From contig OX637391.1 of assembly GCA_951799425.1 (NCBI GenBank), positions 22,926,551 through 22,990,550 of the forward strand: DNA of 64,000 nt, in the 5' to 3' direction. Below the pieces are notes generated by a model. It made no database searches. It saw only the letters and a program-made list of their open reading frames with translations, and was not told the DNA's origin. Source of the stretch: Ilex aquifolium (Eukaryota > Streptophyta > Magnoliopsida > Aquifoliales > Aquifoliaceae). Position numbers and translations under genes: made by a program. Every line of letters starts with the position of its first letter. The first letter of the stretch is position 1. Below are positions 44,821-56,749 of this stretch, one piece after another.

Positions 44821-47580
44821 ATCCCAAAAAAAAAAGATCTTATCTGTGTTTGATCACGGATTGAACCAAATCAAACACAGATTTGAAGCCCTCTGTGTGT
44901 GTATGTGTGTGTTCGTTTTGTCTGAGCCAAAGTGAAGAGAGAGAAAGTCAAGGAGAGAGAAAAGTGAAAAAAAACTTTTATACCAAGACATGTTTTGTTG
45001 TTAAGGAGGTTCGAAGGGGATACCTCATTAATGGTTATGTTGTTTCCCGTATTTTTCTATTTTGGCTTAAAAGCACAGAGAATATCATTTAGGTGTTCTT
45101 CGATTTCTGATATTAGTTCCCACTTTTTTTTTTGAAAAATTCTAACCAATCAACTTTTCTCTAGTTTTTAATGTTTTGTAAACAAAAAATAGTTTTTAAA
45201 ACACAATGCAAACATGCCCGATCTTTTGCAAGTTTTGCTTTTAATGGATGACTTTTTCGTCTTTTTCCAACTAAACGTACTGTTACCCAAAAAAAATTTT
45301 GTACTGCACTTTCATTCAAATAAGTCTATATTTTTATACCGATTTCTATTTTTTCTAGTGAAAATTGAGGCTGAGTCCTTCTAAATAGACTTATAATGAC
45401 TTAAGTCCGTCAAGGAAACTTATTTGAGAGTAAGTCTGTTTTTAATCTTATTAGTAAGGAGTTAAGTCCATTTTTTTTAATCTAAAAAATACCCTTAACA
45501 GTGTTAGTTTGGTCAGTTATAGAAAGTTGAAGACATTATCTACAAGGAGCTATATATCGAGGTCAATGATTGAATATAAGAATGTTTGATTTACAATGGT
45601 AATTGTTAATTACAAGCTTTCCATAATAATTCAAATTCAAATTCTTAGTCATTATTTTGTCTGTTATACATTTAAATAATCGGCTTTCAAGATTTGAGGC
45701 TAATTTGAAAGGGATGAAGGTTGAAGCTGGAGTACGAGCTCAAGATTTTGAAAAAGAAACATGGGGCAGTGCACGCCAAGTACTTGATGATAACATAATA
45801 ATATCAGTTCAGTAACATCAATTTCAAAACGTAATTTACTAACACATATCACTATTTTTTTTTTCATGTTACTATTTTTTATTGAGCATGTTATTACTTT
45901 TTAAGTGTTATTTTTTTGGATGCTGAAGAATTGAAGGTTTCTTCCTCTGGTTATGGGTTTGAATGCTACTATTTTTATTTTCAATTTTATTCAATGTTCT
46001 ATATTGCTTTTTTTTTTTAGCATGTTACTGTTTTTGTTAAGCATGTTACTATTTTTGTTGAACATGTTACTATTTTTGTTAAATATGTTACTATTATTAT
46101 TTTTTAAAAATATTAATATTGAATGTTACTATTTTTTTATGTTTAATCAAACTCCTAAAATTTAGGAGTTTTTAATTTTTAGTTTTACTTCACTTCTAAA
46201 GGGAATGAATGGTATGGTAAAATTGATAAAAAATAGATTTCACAACAAATAAGTTTTCTTGGCGGACTTAAATTTAAATAAGTTCATATAAAGAGACCGA
46301 CCTCTAAATTTCTCTTTTTTCTATTATTTATATTTTTCTAGAAGGGCCGAGCATAATCTTGGGCATGCTGGTCCCCCATGAAATGGCCAGGCTCGGTTTT
46401 GGACGAAACCAAAATCTGTGCAATAGCCTTGGACACGGACTACAAGGCAAGCCATGAAGCGGCACCGGTTTCTTGTGCATTTTTCATTCCGAGCCCGTTA
46501 ACTACAATATCAACCAGCCCGTGGTTCTTTTATGCCGGCCCACCTAGTCTGGGGACATTTCCTAATAGTGGCGGACCCATTCTACTTCAATTGGAAGGGG
46601 GATGAGCTACCTAGTAGCTCTGAGGATCAAAATTAATTTTTAAACCTTGCGAAGAACTCGTCTTTGCGCTTGAAATTTTTTATAATATATTTTTTCTTTA
46701 ATCCTTTTTCTTTGCAGATCACCTATTATATATTCATTTTATACAAATAAATCTCTCACTCATTAGTAATGTATTTTTCAGCAATTTTTTTTTAATTTAA
46801 AAGGAAGGTGAGGACTTGCCTATCATTAAAGCATCTCCAATTCTTATCATTTTTTAAATCCAAATTTAAATTTGTGTAAAAAATTCTTAAAAATATTTTT
46901 CAATACTAGACTCGTATCTATATCAAATCAAGAGAGACTCTTTTTTTTACTCAAATCAAGATAGACTCAAATCTTTAATGATGAGATTTTACCTTCCTTT
47001 AAGATCTAATGGTCATATTTTACACATTTTCAAATTTGAATTTATTCTTATTTAAATTTGAGTTTATTTTTCTTTAAGTTTGAGTTTATTTTTCTTTAAA
47101 TTTGAGTTTCTCTGTTATATAAGTTTATACTAAATTAAATTTTTTACCTTCTTTTTTAACTCAAATTTAAGTAAGGATATAAATCTCTATGGGAGGTGGT
47201 ATTGAATCAAATTAAAGTCTCATGTTACAAAACGGAGATGTTGACACTTGCACCACTAGGTGCGTCATCAATATGACGGTTATAGCTGCACAAAATTTGT
47301 CTCGAGGTTGCAACAAAGCCATTAATGCCTGAATATGCAGGTGTGAACTAGGGATATGAACCTATCCCATGGTCCATAAACCTTTTAATGAATCGGTACA
47401 GACACGGGTAGTCAATGCTTTTTTCAAGACTGTTCGGATAACGAATGAAAACCGATAGGATTGAAGATTTTTATCATTTTTGAAGGGTGATACATTCTGA
47501 TAATATCTGACAATTAGATTTGGACATGTAATAGATTGTACGTGCCGAAAAAAGTTATTTAGAATTATTTTACTACGACC
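44821..47580. other. AT-rich unassigned sequence
   Basis: Contains a tandem TGTTACTATTTTTGTTRARCA array (about 46018-46135, 21-bp period) and a less AT-rich patch at about 46340-46620 of unknown origin with a short + strand frame (46378-46605). No recognisable gene. Confidence 0.4.
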
Positions 47581-48201
47581 GAGCAAGTAGCTAGGCTAGT
47601 CGGCCGAGCTAAAGTTGGTCCGACCAAGCAGAGGATAAGATTCGATCGAACAGATAACTAGGCTATCCTGGCCAAGCTAAAATTTGTCCGACCGAGTAGG
47701 GGATAAAATTCGACCGAACAGATAGCTAAGCTATCCCGGCTGAGCTAAACTTAGTCCAGCCGAGCAGAGGATAAGATCCGACCAAGCAGATAACTAGGTT
47801 ATCCCGAAAAGTCAGAGACAGTGCTAGGCGACCAATGAGAAAATTGCCTAAATTATATACACACGTAATTAACATGTGACCTAAATCGATTAATGAGAAA
47901 GGAAACCCTATAAGGGTCAAACACGAATTAAAGAAGGATCGATTGAAATTTAGGTGTGCCACTATATTCTAACGAAGATGGTAGTCCTGAATAATCGGGG
48001 ACATGCTCCCTATAAATACCAATAAAGCTTAAGTTTAAGGTACACATACTTTCTCTAGCAAATTGAATAAGCATCGGAGTGTCTTCGACCGGTTCCTCAC
48101 CGGTCTATGGCAATTTGTTCATTTTGCAGGTCAAAGACGATCATGAGTACTCATCCCAAACAAATCTGTTATTTTGATAGGTGCGGATTTTTCTCCCTAC
48201 A
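47581..48201 (+). mobile_element. Decayed Tat-like LTR with 68-bp tandem repeat
   Basis: A 68-bp unit starting GGATAARA recurs exactly at 47633, 47701 and 47769. Then come a TATA box TATAAATACC (48011), ATCGGAGTGTCTTCGACCGG (R-U5 style of Tat/Ogre LTRs) and the end CCCTACA at 48201. TTGACGCTGTCTATAAAA, a degraded form of the usual Tat-group primer site, follows. The left boundary is not fixed. Confidence 0.45.
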
Positions 48202-51200
48202 ATTGACGCTGTCTATAAAAAACGATGATCAATGTTCCTTAAATTATAAATATATAAGTACTTGATCGATCTTACCCTATAATATAATGAGCATTGTCAA
48301 TAGATTTGTGTGTGCAACAATCAAGATCGCGAGCATAGCGTACAAGAGAAAGAAGAACGTGCATTTGGAACATTCATCATGGTTTTCTGTATTTCTGCCT
48401 TGCGTGATGGACTCCGTCTCATGAAGCAAGAAGAATTATTCATCTTCCAGAAGCATAAACTGCTGGTTGTGGTATTTCTCTTCCATGGAATTTTTTTTTA
48501 GAACAAAGTATGTTGCCCTTTATTTGGGCCCCATGTGACCAGCACAAAGAGACAAGTGTGGGACTTTCTGGTATGTCTTGGATGCCAAAGAATACTTTAA
48601 AGGCTGCACGAGAAATCAGTGGAGTATGGCTCCTTCCTCGCTAGAGTGAGTAATCAATATCGCAAAGATCGTTGTGATCAAATCTATTGTTTATTAGACA
48701 TTTATGGAGATAAAAGGAAGTTGAATCTCTTCATATAAGCCCTATGCATTTGCCCCATGGTATGAGAATCCTTTGACTTTGCTTTGCATATTTGACATGC
48801 TCGTAATCTGAGGAGTGTACATATGTGTGATGAATGTGTGACACCCATAATCTGGCATGCTTTGATGCGTAAGAGATCTAAGAGAATAATATGATTTTTT
48901 TTCCGGAGATAATTTGATTGTCATGATATTTGATTTTTTCCATTTTGCTATATTCTGTTTCGGAGATAACTCTATTATTTATGCTATAAATAATGACATA
49001 TGGAGTGTTTGAGATGATCCAATTTTTACGATGATTCTATGAAAAATCTCGATTCAAAAAAAAAAAAAAAAAAGAGAAGTACTCATGGAGTTGGCCAATG
49101 AGAAAGAGATCCAAGAAGACAAAAAAATCGATATGACAGAGATTCAAGAGGATCAATTACTTGATACCGAAAAGAAATTCAAGAGGGTCAATTGCTTGAT
49201 ATTCGACTTGAAGTGTCAACCAATAAGAATTAAATTGTATGAATTCGAGGCGAATTAGAGTGTACCACTCAATTCCTAATATGAAGGACCTACATGAGTA
49301 GAGATTAACTCTCTATGGACATTGGTGAAACTCTCTATGGACATTGGTGATACCCAAGAATTTAGCTACACATGATCTCGTTGGAAGTAAGCAACATCCA
49401 TCGTCGGTGTAGTGTGCCACTATGCTCCATGAACATTGGCTTAAGATCAAGCTTCAAGAAAAAGGCTAAAGCTTTGGTTTGATTATCTATTTGAGCTTTC
49501 TCAAGGCAAAGCCTATGCCGACCATTACATCAAACATGGATCTTGGGTCAGAATCTCATAACATATTTATTAAAGCTATCTGCTTATCGCGATGATGAAG
49601 GAGGTTAATCAATTAGAAAAAGACACCCAAGGGATACAATATTTGATACGACAAAGTGATCAAAGATGGTGAGAAATATGATACAAGCATGACTTATCTT
49701 GACTCCATCAAGAAAATATTCGACCTGAGAGGTTATCTTACTAAACACACTCCCGACAATTAATTATGTGATACTTGAGAAAGAGACCCAAGAAGGTCAA
49801 TTACTTAATTGATGTTTGATCCCGGGACTAAAAAATATTTTTAGTCAAAAAGGACTAGATTGTGGAATCAGAGTGTACCACTCGATTGATATCCATCTCG
49901 GTGAATAACTATTCCAGTGAAAGAGATGGACAAGAAGTAACCCTTGTTGCCACTAGAATTCTATTTGTAATGAACTTGACCACCGATAAACGTTTGTAAG
50001 ACCCACCATGAAATGTGAACTTTCCTCTTGGCCAGGAATTTTCTTGTATTGCAGAGTAACCCAGAGCATAGCTTGTCCGTATATGTCAGAGTTTTAGAGA
50101 CTACCTTGAATAAAGCAAAACAAGTGAAAACTTAAGTGGAGTTTTGGCAACTTGAGTTGTTTCCACAAGAGATCAGCAACAAGGAGATGGCGCAATTGAC
50201 CATGGACAGTGTAAACATATACCAAACAAGTTGTTTGCATCATCCTGATTGGAATGCCACAGTTAGTATCCTCAAGGAATAGAGTGAAGCCACTGCACGT
50301 TCTCGATCACACAGTGGTAGTCGATACTTGATCATTTTGGTTCAAAGGTGATCGACTCCGTCCACAAGTTCAGTGCAGCCTCGGTGGCTCCCTTAATTGT
50401 TGAGTCGTTCATAGCAAATCAACTCTACCAACAAGATTCGATTAGTGCAGCCATAAGTCATACAAGTTTTTGCTCATCCAGTGGAATCATCAATTGGAAA
50501 AAGTTGTTAACATTGCCTCGAGTTCAATGCCAAGGAAACATCAAAGAGGTGTTCTTTTGTGGATTAATTACATATACTATAAAAGCACAGGCAGTAGATC
50601 GAGCGTGTGCCGCTGCTACAATGCATGGGACATGTCTTTGTCCTAACACTACTTCTGATATTGAGTGCTATGCGGACGCCTAGAATATAAGTTTTTTATT
50701 ATATATACTTCCCTCGACCTATAATGGGAGCTCACTTGGTCACCTTCATGGATTCACTGTCTCACGGTGACAACGCCAATCTTGAAGGACTTATTAGTGT
50801 CTTTGTCTTCAATACTCACTGTTATGGATACGCTGGTTTGTATGTGGTATGTTTTTTACCTGAGAGCGTCATGCAAAGATGTGGACCACATCCTTTTTAT
50901 TGTCCTCCAGTGGGTGAAAACCCAGTAAACCACCCAAGAAATCCTTTCAATGCAAATCATCATATCACAAAACAAAAAAGATTGCCCTATTCAAAGTAAA
51001 GAAGAAATCATGAACTACCCTCGGACACCCTTTGCACGGCTTTTCTTTCACTGGATATCCATTGGACAACTACGGGTGTTTTTTATGAAGCAGCTCGATG
51101 GGCTTATGAATGGTGGTCGGTTTATCACAAGGGGTGCTTGCAACAAGATTTTTAGTAACCAAAAAGCATATACTACTACCAAAACTAGTCCTGTGAAAGA

Positions 51201-52285
51201 ACCATTGAGACATTTGGATGAACACCAGCAGCGCGCCTCTCGTGCTGGTGTCCATGACTTCCATTAGTCCTGAAAAGCCTTTCAAAGCATCCAAAAACTC
51301 TTACACTGACACTAACAACTGGAGATAGGTCAAGAGGACATCTGGACCAGAGGAGGTAGTCGACAAAGTGGAAAGATCAAAGACAAATAGGTAATCACTG
51401 AACTACAGAGATCACACAGATTCAGTCTCAAATTGTTCACACACGAACTTCATGCCAAAGAAATAGAGCACTTCGGCTCATGGTGAAAGCTAAACCTAAT
51501 AGGCAACATGAGGCCCGAGCAATCATGATTCCATCGTTGATGTTGAAAAAAATTTCATGAGGCTTCATGTTACACACACACACTTATAGCTGCTTGAATT
51601 ATTATCTACCACAAGAGCTAGTTGACATAGGGGCCGAGATCCTCAAGTATGGCAAAATTAAGGGTAGGGTCGTACCATGCTCAACCCCTCTATTTGGACC
51701 GAACAATCGTTATAAGCCAAAATAAGAATCAACATCCTTTTATAAATGATATGCTTGAGCTCTTAAGTTGGGATAATTGATGCCATATCACTTCAGGGAA
51801 ATACCTCCCATAATAAAGAAGACTGAGCTTTAGATTTGATGATGGGTATCCGAGCACTAGCTCAACATGAGGCACAAAAGCTCGGCAGCTGAAATCAGTG
51901 CCAGTTCACCAGCCCTCTAGCTCGCCAGAATCCAATTACTCCACAAATGACCAATCCAGCTCAACGTAGGACTTCCACGTCGACAAGGAGTCCACCTCTG
52001 CTCCACTACTGGATATCCAGGATTCACTCCAATTCAAATAAGAGATAAACAGCCCAAAGAGATGATCATTGCCTATGAAAAGGGAGCAGAAGAGATCAAA
52101 AAGGTAAGCAATCCTAACTCCAATATGATATCCAGTCTCCTCGTTCATTTTTTTGACTTAAGTATCGGAGGGTCGACCCTTGGAGCCTCTTCGGTCTTCG
52201 ACTTTCCATTGCAAGAACTTCCCTTGGGTGGAAGCCAATAATCACCTTGGAGACCAACAGTTAATTCCTGGCATCAATAAGAGTT
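48202..52285 (+). other. Heavily decayed sequence, possibly a Tat-like element interior
   Basis: Only short frames remain (for example 48310-48501, 50348-50683, 50724-50999, 50950-51267), with no recognisable domain. Around 52150-52210 the run TGACTTAAGTATCGGAGGGTC followed by CTTCGGTCTTCG is again Tat-LTR-like. Whether it pairs with the LTR at 47581 is unclear. Confidence 0.35.
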
Positions 52286-52757
52286 AATCATTTTGTGGAG
52301 TGCCTACCACATGAAAGATGTCTAACAGCGGAGTACCTCCCACAAATAAACAAGATTGGTTGTAGAGCTAATATTTATGTGGAGTACATACCACATGAAA
52401 GATTTTGCAACATCACTACAACGGAGTACCTCTTGCGAATGAATAAGATTTGATTCAGAGCTAATCTTTTTGTGGAGTACCTACCACAGGAAAGATGCCT
52501 AACAACGGAGTACCTCCCACGAATGAATAAGATTTAGCTTTAGAGCTAATCTTTGTGGAGTACCTACCATATAAAAGACGTCTAACAGCGGAGTACCTCT
52601 CGTAAACTAATAAGATTGAGCTTCAAAGTAAATCTTTTGGTGGAGTACCTACCATATGAGAGATGTTGCAACATCACCATGGAGTACCTCTAGTGAACAA
52701 ATAGGATTAAGCTTCAGAGCTAATCCTTTTGTGGAGTACCTGCCACATGAAAGACCT
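52286..52757 (+). repeat. 84-93 bp tandem array, about 5.5 copies
   Basis: GTGGAGTACCTACCACATGA starts at 52295, 52379, 52472, 52555, 52640 and 52731 (slightly varied), with intervals 84, 93, 83, 85 and 91. The longer units carry TTGCAACATCAC. Confidence 0.85.
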
Positions 52758-52987
52758 AAGAAGGCTTGGGCATAAGCCAACCTACTACTAAGGCAGGGAG
52801 GAGAAAAATCCTGACAGAGGTAGGGACCTAGCTTCGGTGCAGCCATCTAATCAAACTTAGGCCCACGGCTTGGCACGACGATGTAAGCCAAACGGGTAAA
52901 GTTTGAAGATCGAATAGATCGGCGGATCGGTGCAAGGGTCACAATAAGTGACCAAGAACTGATGCCCAAACCCTTCAATGAGGCAGG

Positions 52988-54670
52988 TGATTAGCACAAT
53001 ATATTGTATGATTCACATGTGCAAATCAATGTTAATTGAATGGTTTTTATAATTAAAAGATGGAGTTTTACTTCATAATTTCTCAATTTAGCATTTGATG
53101 ATTGCAGGGTAAAAGTGCGCAACATAACCATCTTGAGGCTTCTCAAATGCATCAAGAAGAATAAGGGTGAAGGAAAACCAAAGGCAAGCTCAACAGGGGA
53201 GGACCGGAAGAAAACCAGGAAAATAAGGCTAGCGTACCGGTACGCGTACCGGTACACTGACCCTACTGGTGTGCTGCGTACCGGTACACTGACCCTACTG
53301 GAATGCTGCGTACCGGTACGCGTACCGGTACACCCGAAGGGATTTTGCCCAAATTCTGCGAACTTGCCTCAACCGATTTTTGTGGACCCCACCATGGCTT
53401 CTCCCACCTGCCTCCTGCAAGCCCAGAACACTATTCATGGTGTTCACACTTCTTTTGGACTATGGATTACAAGAGAGCATTAATGAGAGGAGTGAGAAGT
53501 AAAGCTGCTGGGTCTGGAGGAGTGCCCTGCCATGCCCTGTCCAAGCCATGACCTGCAACTTTGATTGAGATCACTTCTGCAGGCTACTCCATGTCTCCTG
53601 CACGTTTTGGGTTGGTGAATGATCTCCATGAGAGGGCTGAATGAGAAAGGAGGAAGATTATTATTACATTAGATAGTTTTTTAGAGAGAGAAGCTCTAGG
53701 CGAGGAAGACAATGAATAGTAGATTCTAGAGAGAGAAAGTTGTAATTTTCACTTATTTTCCAATACATTGCCTTGCATTTTTCTCTAAGACTCTTTTGAA
53801 CTTCTTCTAATGCCATGAATGTAAGTTCTTTCATGCTTTTCACTAGTTTAATGTCCTCTTCCACTTTCTACCATTAATGAATTAAAGTTCTTCATGTTCA
53901 TAGCTGTGTAATGGGTTTAAATGCATTTTCTTTTAGTTCATGAATTCTTACACATTAGTTACTTCAACACTCCATATCCTTACAATGCATTACCTTTACA
54001 TTATCATGTCTAGTTCAAGTATGAGTAGCTAAGCACTTTTTGTTGGCAAGACCAAGGGGAATCCTCATTGGGGTATACCGTTGCAACTCTTTCTATACCC
54101 TCCCTTTAGAGTCCCATGGTTCGGTTTGACCGGATTGAAGGTGGATGATTTGGTGAATCTTTGATAATCCGTAGGCCTAGTCACGGTTTATGCTTAGGCA
54201 TTCACCAACATCATCCTCGGCTTTCCGTGAATCAACCGTTCATTCTTGCTCAATCGGAGGAGTGATTTGAGTTGAGATAGTATACCTATTGGAGGGACCT
54301 CTTGGAATTGCCAACACTTGTTCTCTCATTCTAATTTCGCCAAAACACACTTCACCAAACAATTTCCAACAACAAGAATTTTACACTTTCTTTTGCACTA
54401 AATCACTTTCACATTTGCTCACTTCCTTCCCTGTGGAATCGACCTTGGAATACTTTCCAAGTAAAACACAACTCACGAAAGTCTCCTTGCGATTGGGGAG
54501 CATTTTTGTGCATACACATTCCATATCTACATCATCCCATTTCCCTTTCCTATTGCCCTTTCTTTTCACACTATCCCAAAGGGGGAGAAATCCTTCCTTT
54601 CGCTCATACATTGCATCATTTGAAGGATAGTAGTTAAAGGGTTAGGAATAGGCTTGTTTTTGCTCAATCA
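52988..54670 (+). repeat. 5' LTR of element C
   Basis: 1683 bp from TGATTAGCAC to TTGCTCAATCA. It contains a palindrome cluster at 53232-53331 and an end region resembling the B LTR. Confidence 0.9.
53232..53331. repeat. GTACCGGTAC palindrome cluster, LTR of C
   Basis: CGTACCGGTACGCGTACCGG units alternate with the spacer ACTGACCCTACTGG followed by AATGCTG or TGTGCTG. Confidence 0.85.
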
Positions 54671-54674
54671 TTTT

Positions 54675-54692
54675 TGGCGCCGTTGCCGGGGA
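54675..54692 (+). other. Primer binding site, tRNA-Asp (C)
   Basis: TGGCGCCGTTGCCGGGGA, a perfect match, 4 bases after the LTR. Confidence 0.88.
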
Positions 54693-54730
54693 AGGCAAGT
54701 GTCAAATCAAGGAAGTGATTTCCGAACAAC

Positions 54731-54770
54731 GGAGGTAAGTCCCGTGATCTTCATCACGGGCTGAGGTACG
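54731..54770 (+). promoter_or_regulatory. Leader hairpin between two splice-donor consensus sites (C)
   Basis: GGAG-GTAAGT (donor at 54735), then CCCGTGATCTTCATCACGGG (54741-54760, 8-bp stem), then TGAG-GTACGT (donor at 54766). It lies between primer site and gag ATG and is conserved in B. Confidence 0.5.
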
Positions 54771-54829
54771 TTGTTTCGTGTATATATTCTTGTTTGTTTA
54801 TAATTTCATTTGTATAGATATCTTGTTGC

Positions 54830-56719
54830 ATGTGGGGAAGGGACGATTATCACCGATTAGTTAGACAACCCTTAGGCCCCAACATGAACATCGACCAAGA
54901 CCCACCCGAGGATGCGGGTGATAATTTTGAAAATGTGGATGTCAACCCAAACATCCAAGGGGGTGGAAATTTTGACAATGTCGGGGCGAATCCAAATGCT
55001 CAAAGGGGTGGGGGGTTACCCGAAAATAGGATGCCTAACCCAAGAATGAAATATCCCCCTCCCGATGCTTTTGATAATGAGGATGCTAACCCGAATAGGC
55101 AAATGGGTGGGGGATTTCAACCACCTAGGATGCCCAACCCACGAGTGCAATTTCCCCCACCTAGGAATGAAGGGAACATCCAACTTGACCCTCCACCAAG
55201 GACAATGCGGGAGTTCCTTCAGCCGACCCGTAGCTCCACACCATCATGCCTTGTCCTTCCTGTCCAAGCACATCTCTTTGTAATCAAACCATGGATGTTG
55301 CAACTACTCCCTAAATTCCATGGGGTTGAGAAGGAGAACCCTTATAGTCATCTAAAGTCTTATGAGGAAATAGTTGCAACCTTTATCCCAAATTACAACA
55401 TGGAAGAGATAGCAAGGATGAAACTTTTCTCTTTTTCCTTGGAGGGTAAGTCAAAGATTTGGTTTGATTCCATGGGACCTCGGACCATGCTATCTTGGGA
55501 CCATATAGTTTCATTCTTTTTGAAAAAGTTTTTTCCGGTTCATAGAACCACTTCATTGAAAAAAGACATTCAAAACTTTTCTGAAAAACCCAATGAACAA
55601 TTCTATCAGTGTTGGGAGCGATGTAGAGATTTGATTCAATCCATACCACATCATGGTTTTAAACCGTGGCAATTGGTGAGTTTCTTCTACGAAGGAATCT
55701 CACCAAACCATAGGCAATTCATTGACATGATGTGCAATGGTGAATTTTTGAACAAAGACCCTGACGAGGCCCTTGATTACTTTGGTACCTTGGCCGAAAA
55801 TGCACAATCGTGGGATGTTAGGGATCCAAGTGATGTACCTAGGACAATGCCAGTGAGTAGTCAACCACCACGGGGAGGGATGTATGACTTAAAAGACCGT
55901 GAGGATCTACTTTCCCAAATTTCCAAATTGTCTAGGAAAGTGGATAGCCTTGAGGTGGAAAGGAGACGAGAGGTGTCTCATGTGTCAAGAGCCGAGGAGG
56001 CTTGTTCTATTTGTGGGGGTGTCGATCATTCCACGTCGGAGTGTCCGAGCATTCCGGCACTTAAAGAGACATACCATGAACAGGCCAATGCCTTCAACCA
56101 ACCGAGGCAATCATTTCCTCAAAATTCCAACACTTACAATTCAAGGTATCGTGATCACCCTAATTTCAGTTGGAGGAATGAGAACCCCATTCCTTATGGC
56201 TCAAACACATATACACCTCCCGCACCTCCTAGGCAAGGCCAATTTCAATCCCAGGGTCAAGGGCAAGCCTCTAACTCCCAATACCCACGGTCTAATCCGC
56301 AAGGGTATCAATCCAATCCTCCTCCACAAAATTTCTCCCAACAAGGTCCGTCTAGTTCTTCCATCTACCAACCCCCTCATAAGAAGAATTTGGAAGATAT
56401 GCTCCACAATTTCATTCAAACCCAGACCACCCTAAATCAAACCTTCACTAATTTCATGCAAAGCCAAACCACCTTCAATAAGGACATTTCGGCCCAACTC
56501 ACCAAGATCACCAATGCCATTGGGTTGTCTCAACAAGAGAAGGGAAAATTTCCCTCTCAACCCCAACAAAATCCGAAAGGTCAAAATGTGGTTGAGTTGG
56601 CCGAGACTTCCCAGGAGGGTTTTGAGCAACTCAAAGCTGTCACCACACTTAGGAGTGGTAAACAAATTGAAAAGATGGTGGTGCCAAAGTTGACACCAAA
56701 GGCCGCATTGCCAAAATAA
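54830..56719 (+). CDS. Element C Gag (629 aa, ends at an in-frame TAA)
   Basis: Starts MWGRDDYHRLVRQPLG like B. It has repeats rich in Asn, Gly and Pro with PNIQGGGNFDNVG units, the Retrotrans_gag core around residues 190-330, a zinc knuckle CSICGGVDHSTSEC near residue 395, a Gln/Pro/Ser-rich stretch and TTLRSGK near 605. The stop is TAA at 56717-56719 where B has a Glu codon. The next open frame (56750) is in the same phase, so a single base change separates Gag from the rest. As it stands it would yield Gag without protease or Pol. Confidence 0.85.
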   Translation: MWGRDDYHRLVRQPLGPNMNIDQDPPEDAGDNFENVDVNPNIQGGGNFDNVGANPNAQRGGGLPENRMPNPRMKYPPPDAFDNEDANPNRQMGGGFQPPRMPNPRVQFPPPRNEGNIQLDPPPRTMREFLQPTRSSTPSCLVLPVQAHLFVIKPWMLQLLPKFHGVEKENPYSHLKSYEEIVATFIPNYNMEEIARMKLFSFSLEGKSKIWFDSMGPRTMLSWDHIVSFFLKKFFPVHRTTSLKKDIQNFSEKPNEQFYQCWERCRDLIQSIPHHGFKPWQLVSFFYEGISPNHRQFIDMMCNGEFLNKDPDEALDYFGTLAENAQSWDVRDPSDVPRTMPVSSQPPRGGMYDLKDREDLLSQISKLSRKVDSLEVERRREVSHVSRAEEACSICGGVDHSTSECPSIPALKETYHEQANAFNQPRQSFPQNSNTYNSRYRDHPNFSWRNENPIPYGSNTYTPPAPPRQGQFQSQGQGQASNSQYPRSNPQGYQSNPPPQNFSQQGPSSSSIYQPPHKKNLEDMLHNFIQTQTTLNQTFTNFMQSQTTFNKDISAQLTKITNAIGLSQQEKGKFPSQPQQNPKGQNVVELAETSQEGFEQLKAVTTLRSGKQIEKMVVPKLTPKAALPK

Positions 56720-56749
56720 AAAGAAATTGATAGTGAGGCCAAAGAAAGT

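Noticed and set aside
44883..45092. 69-codon frame after a GT-rich run
   Set aside because: Low-complexity start and no similarity to any family known to me.
48202..52285. Short frames such as 50348-50683 and 50724-50999 as genes
   Set aside because: No domain, no conserved neighbour and no splice pattern; they lie in heavily decayed repeat sequence.
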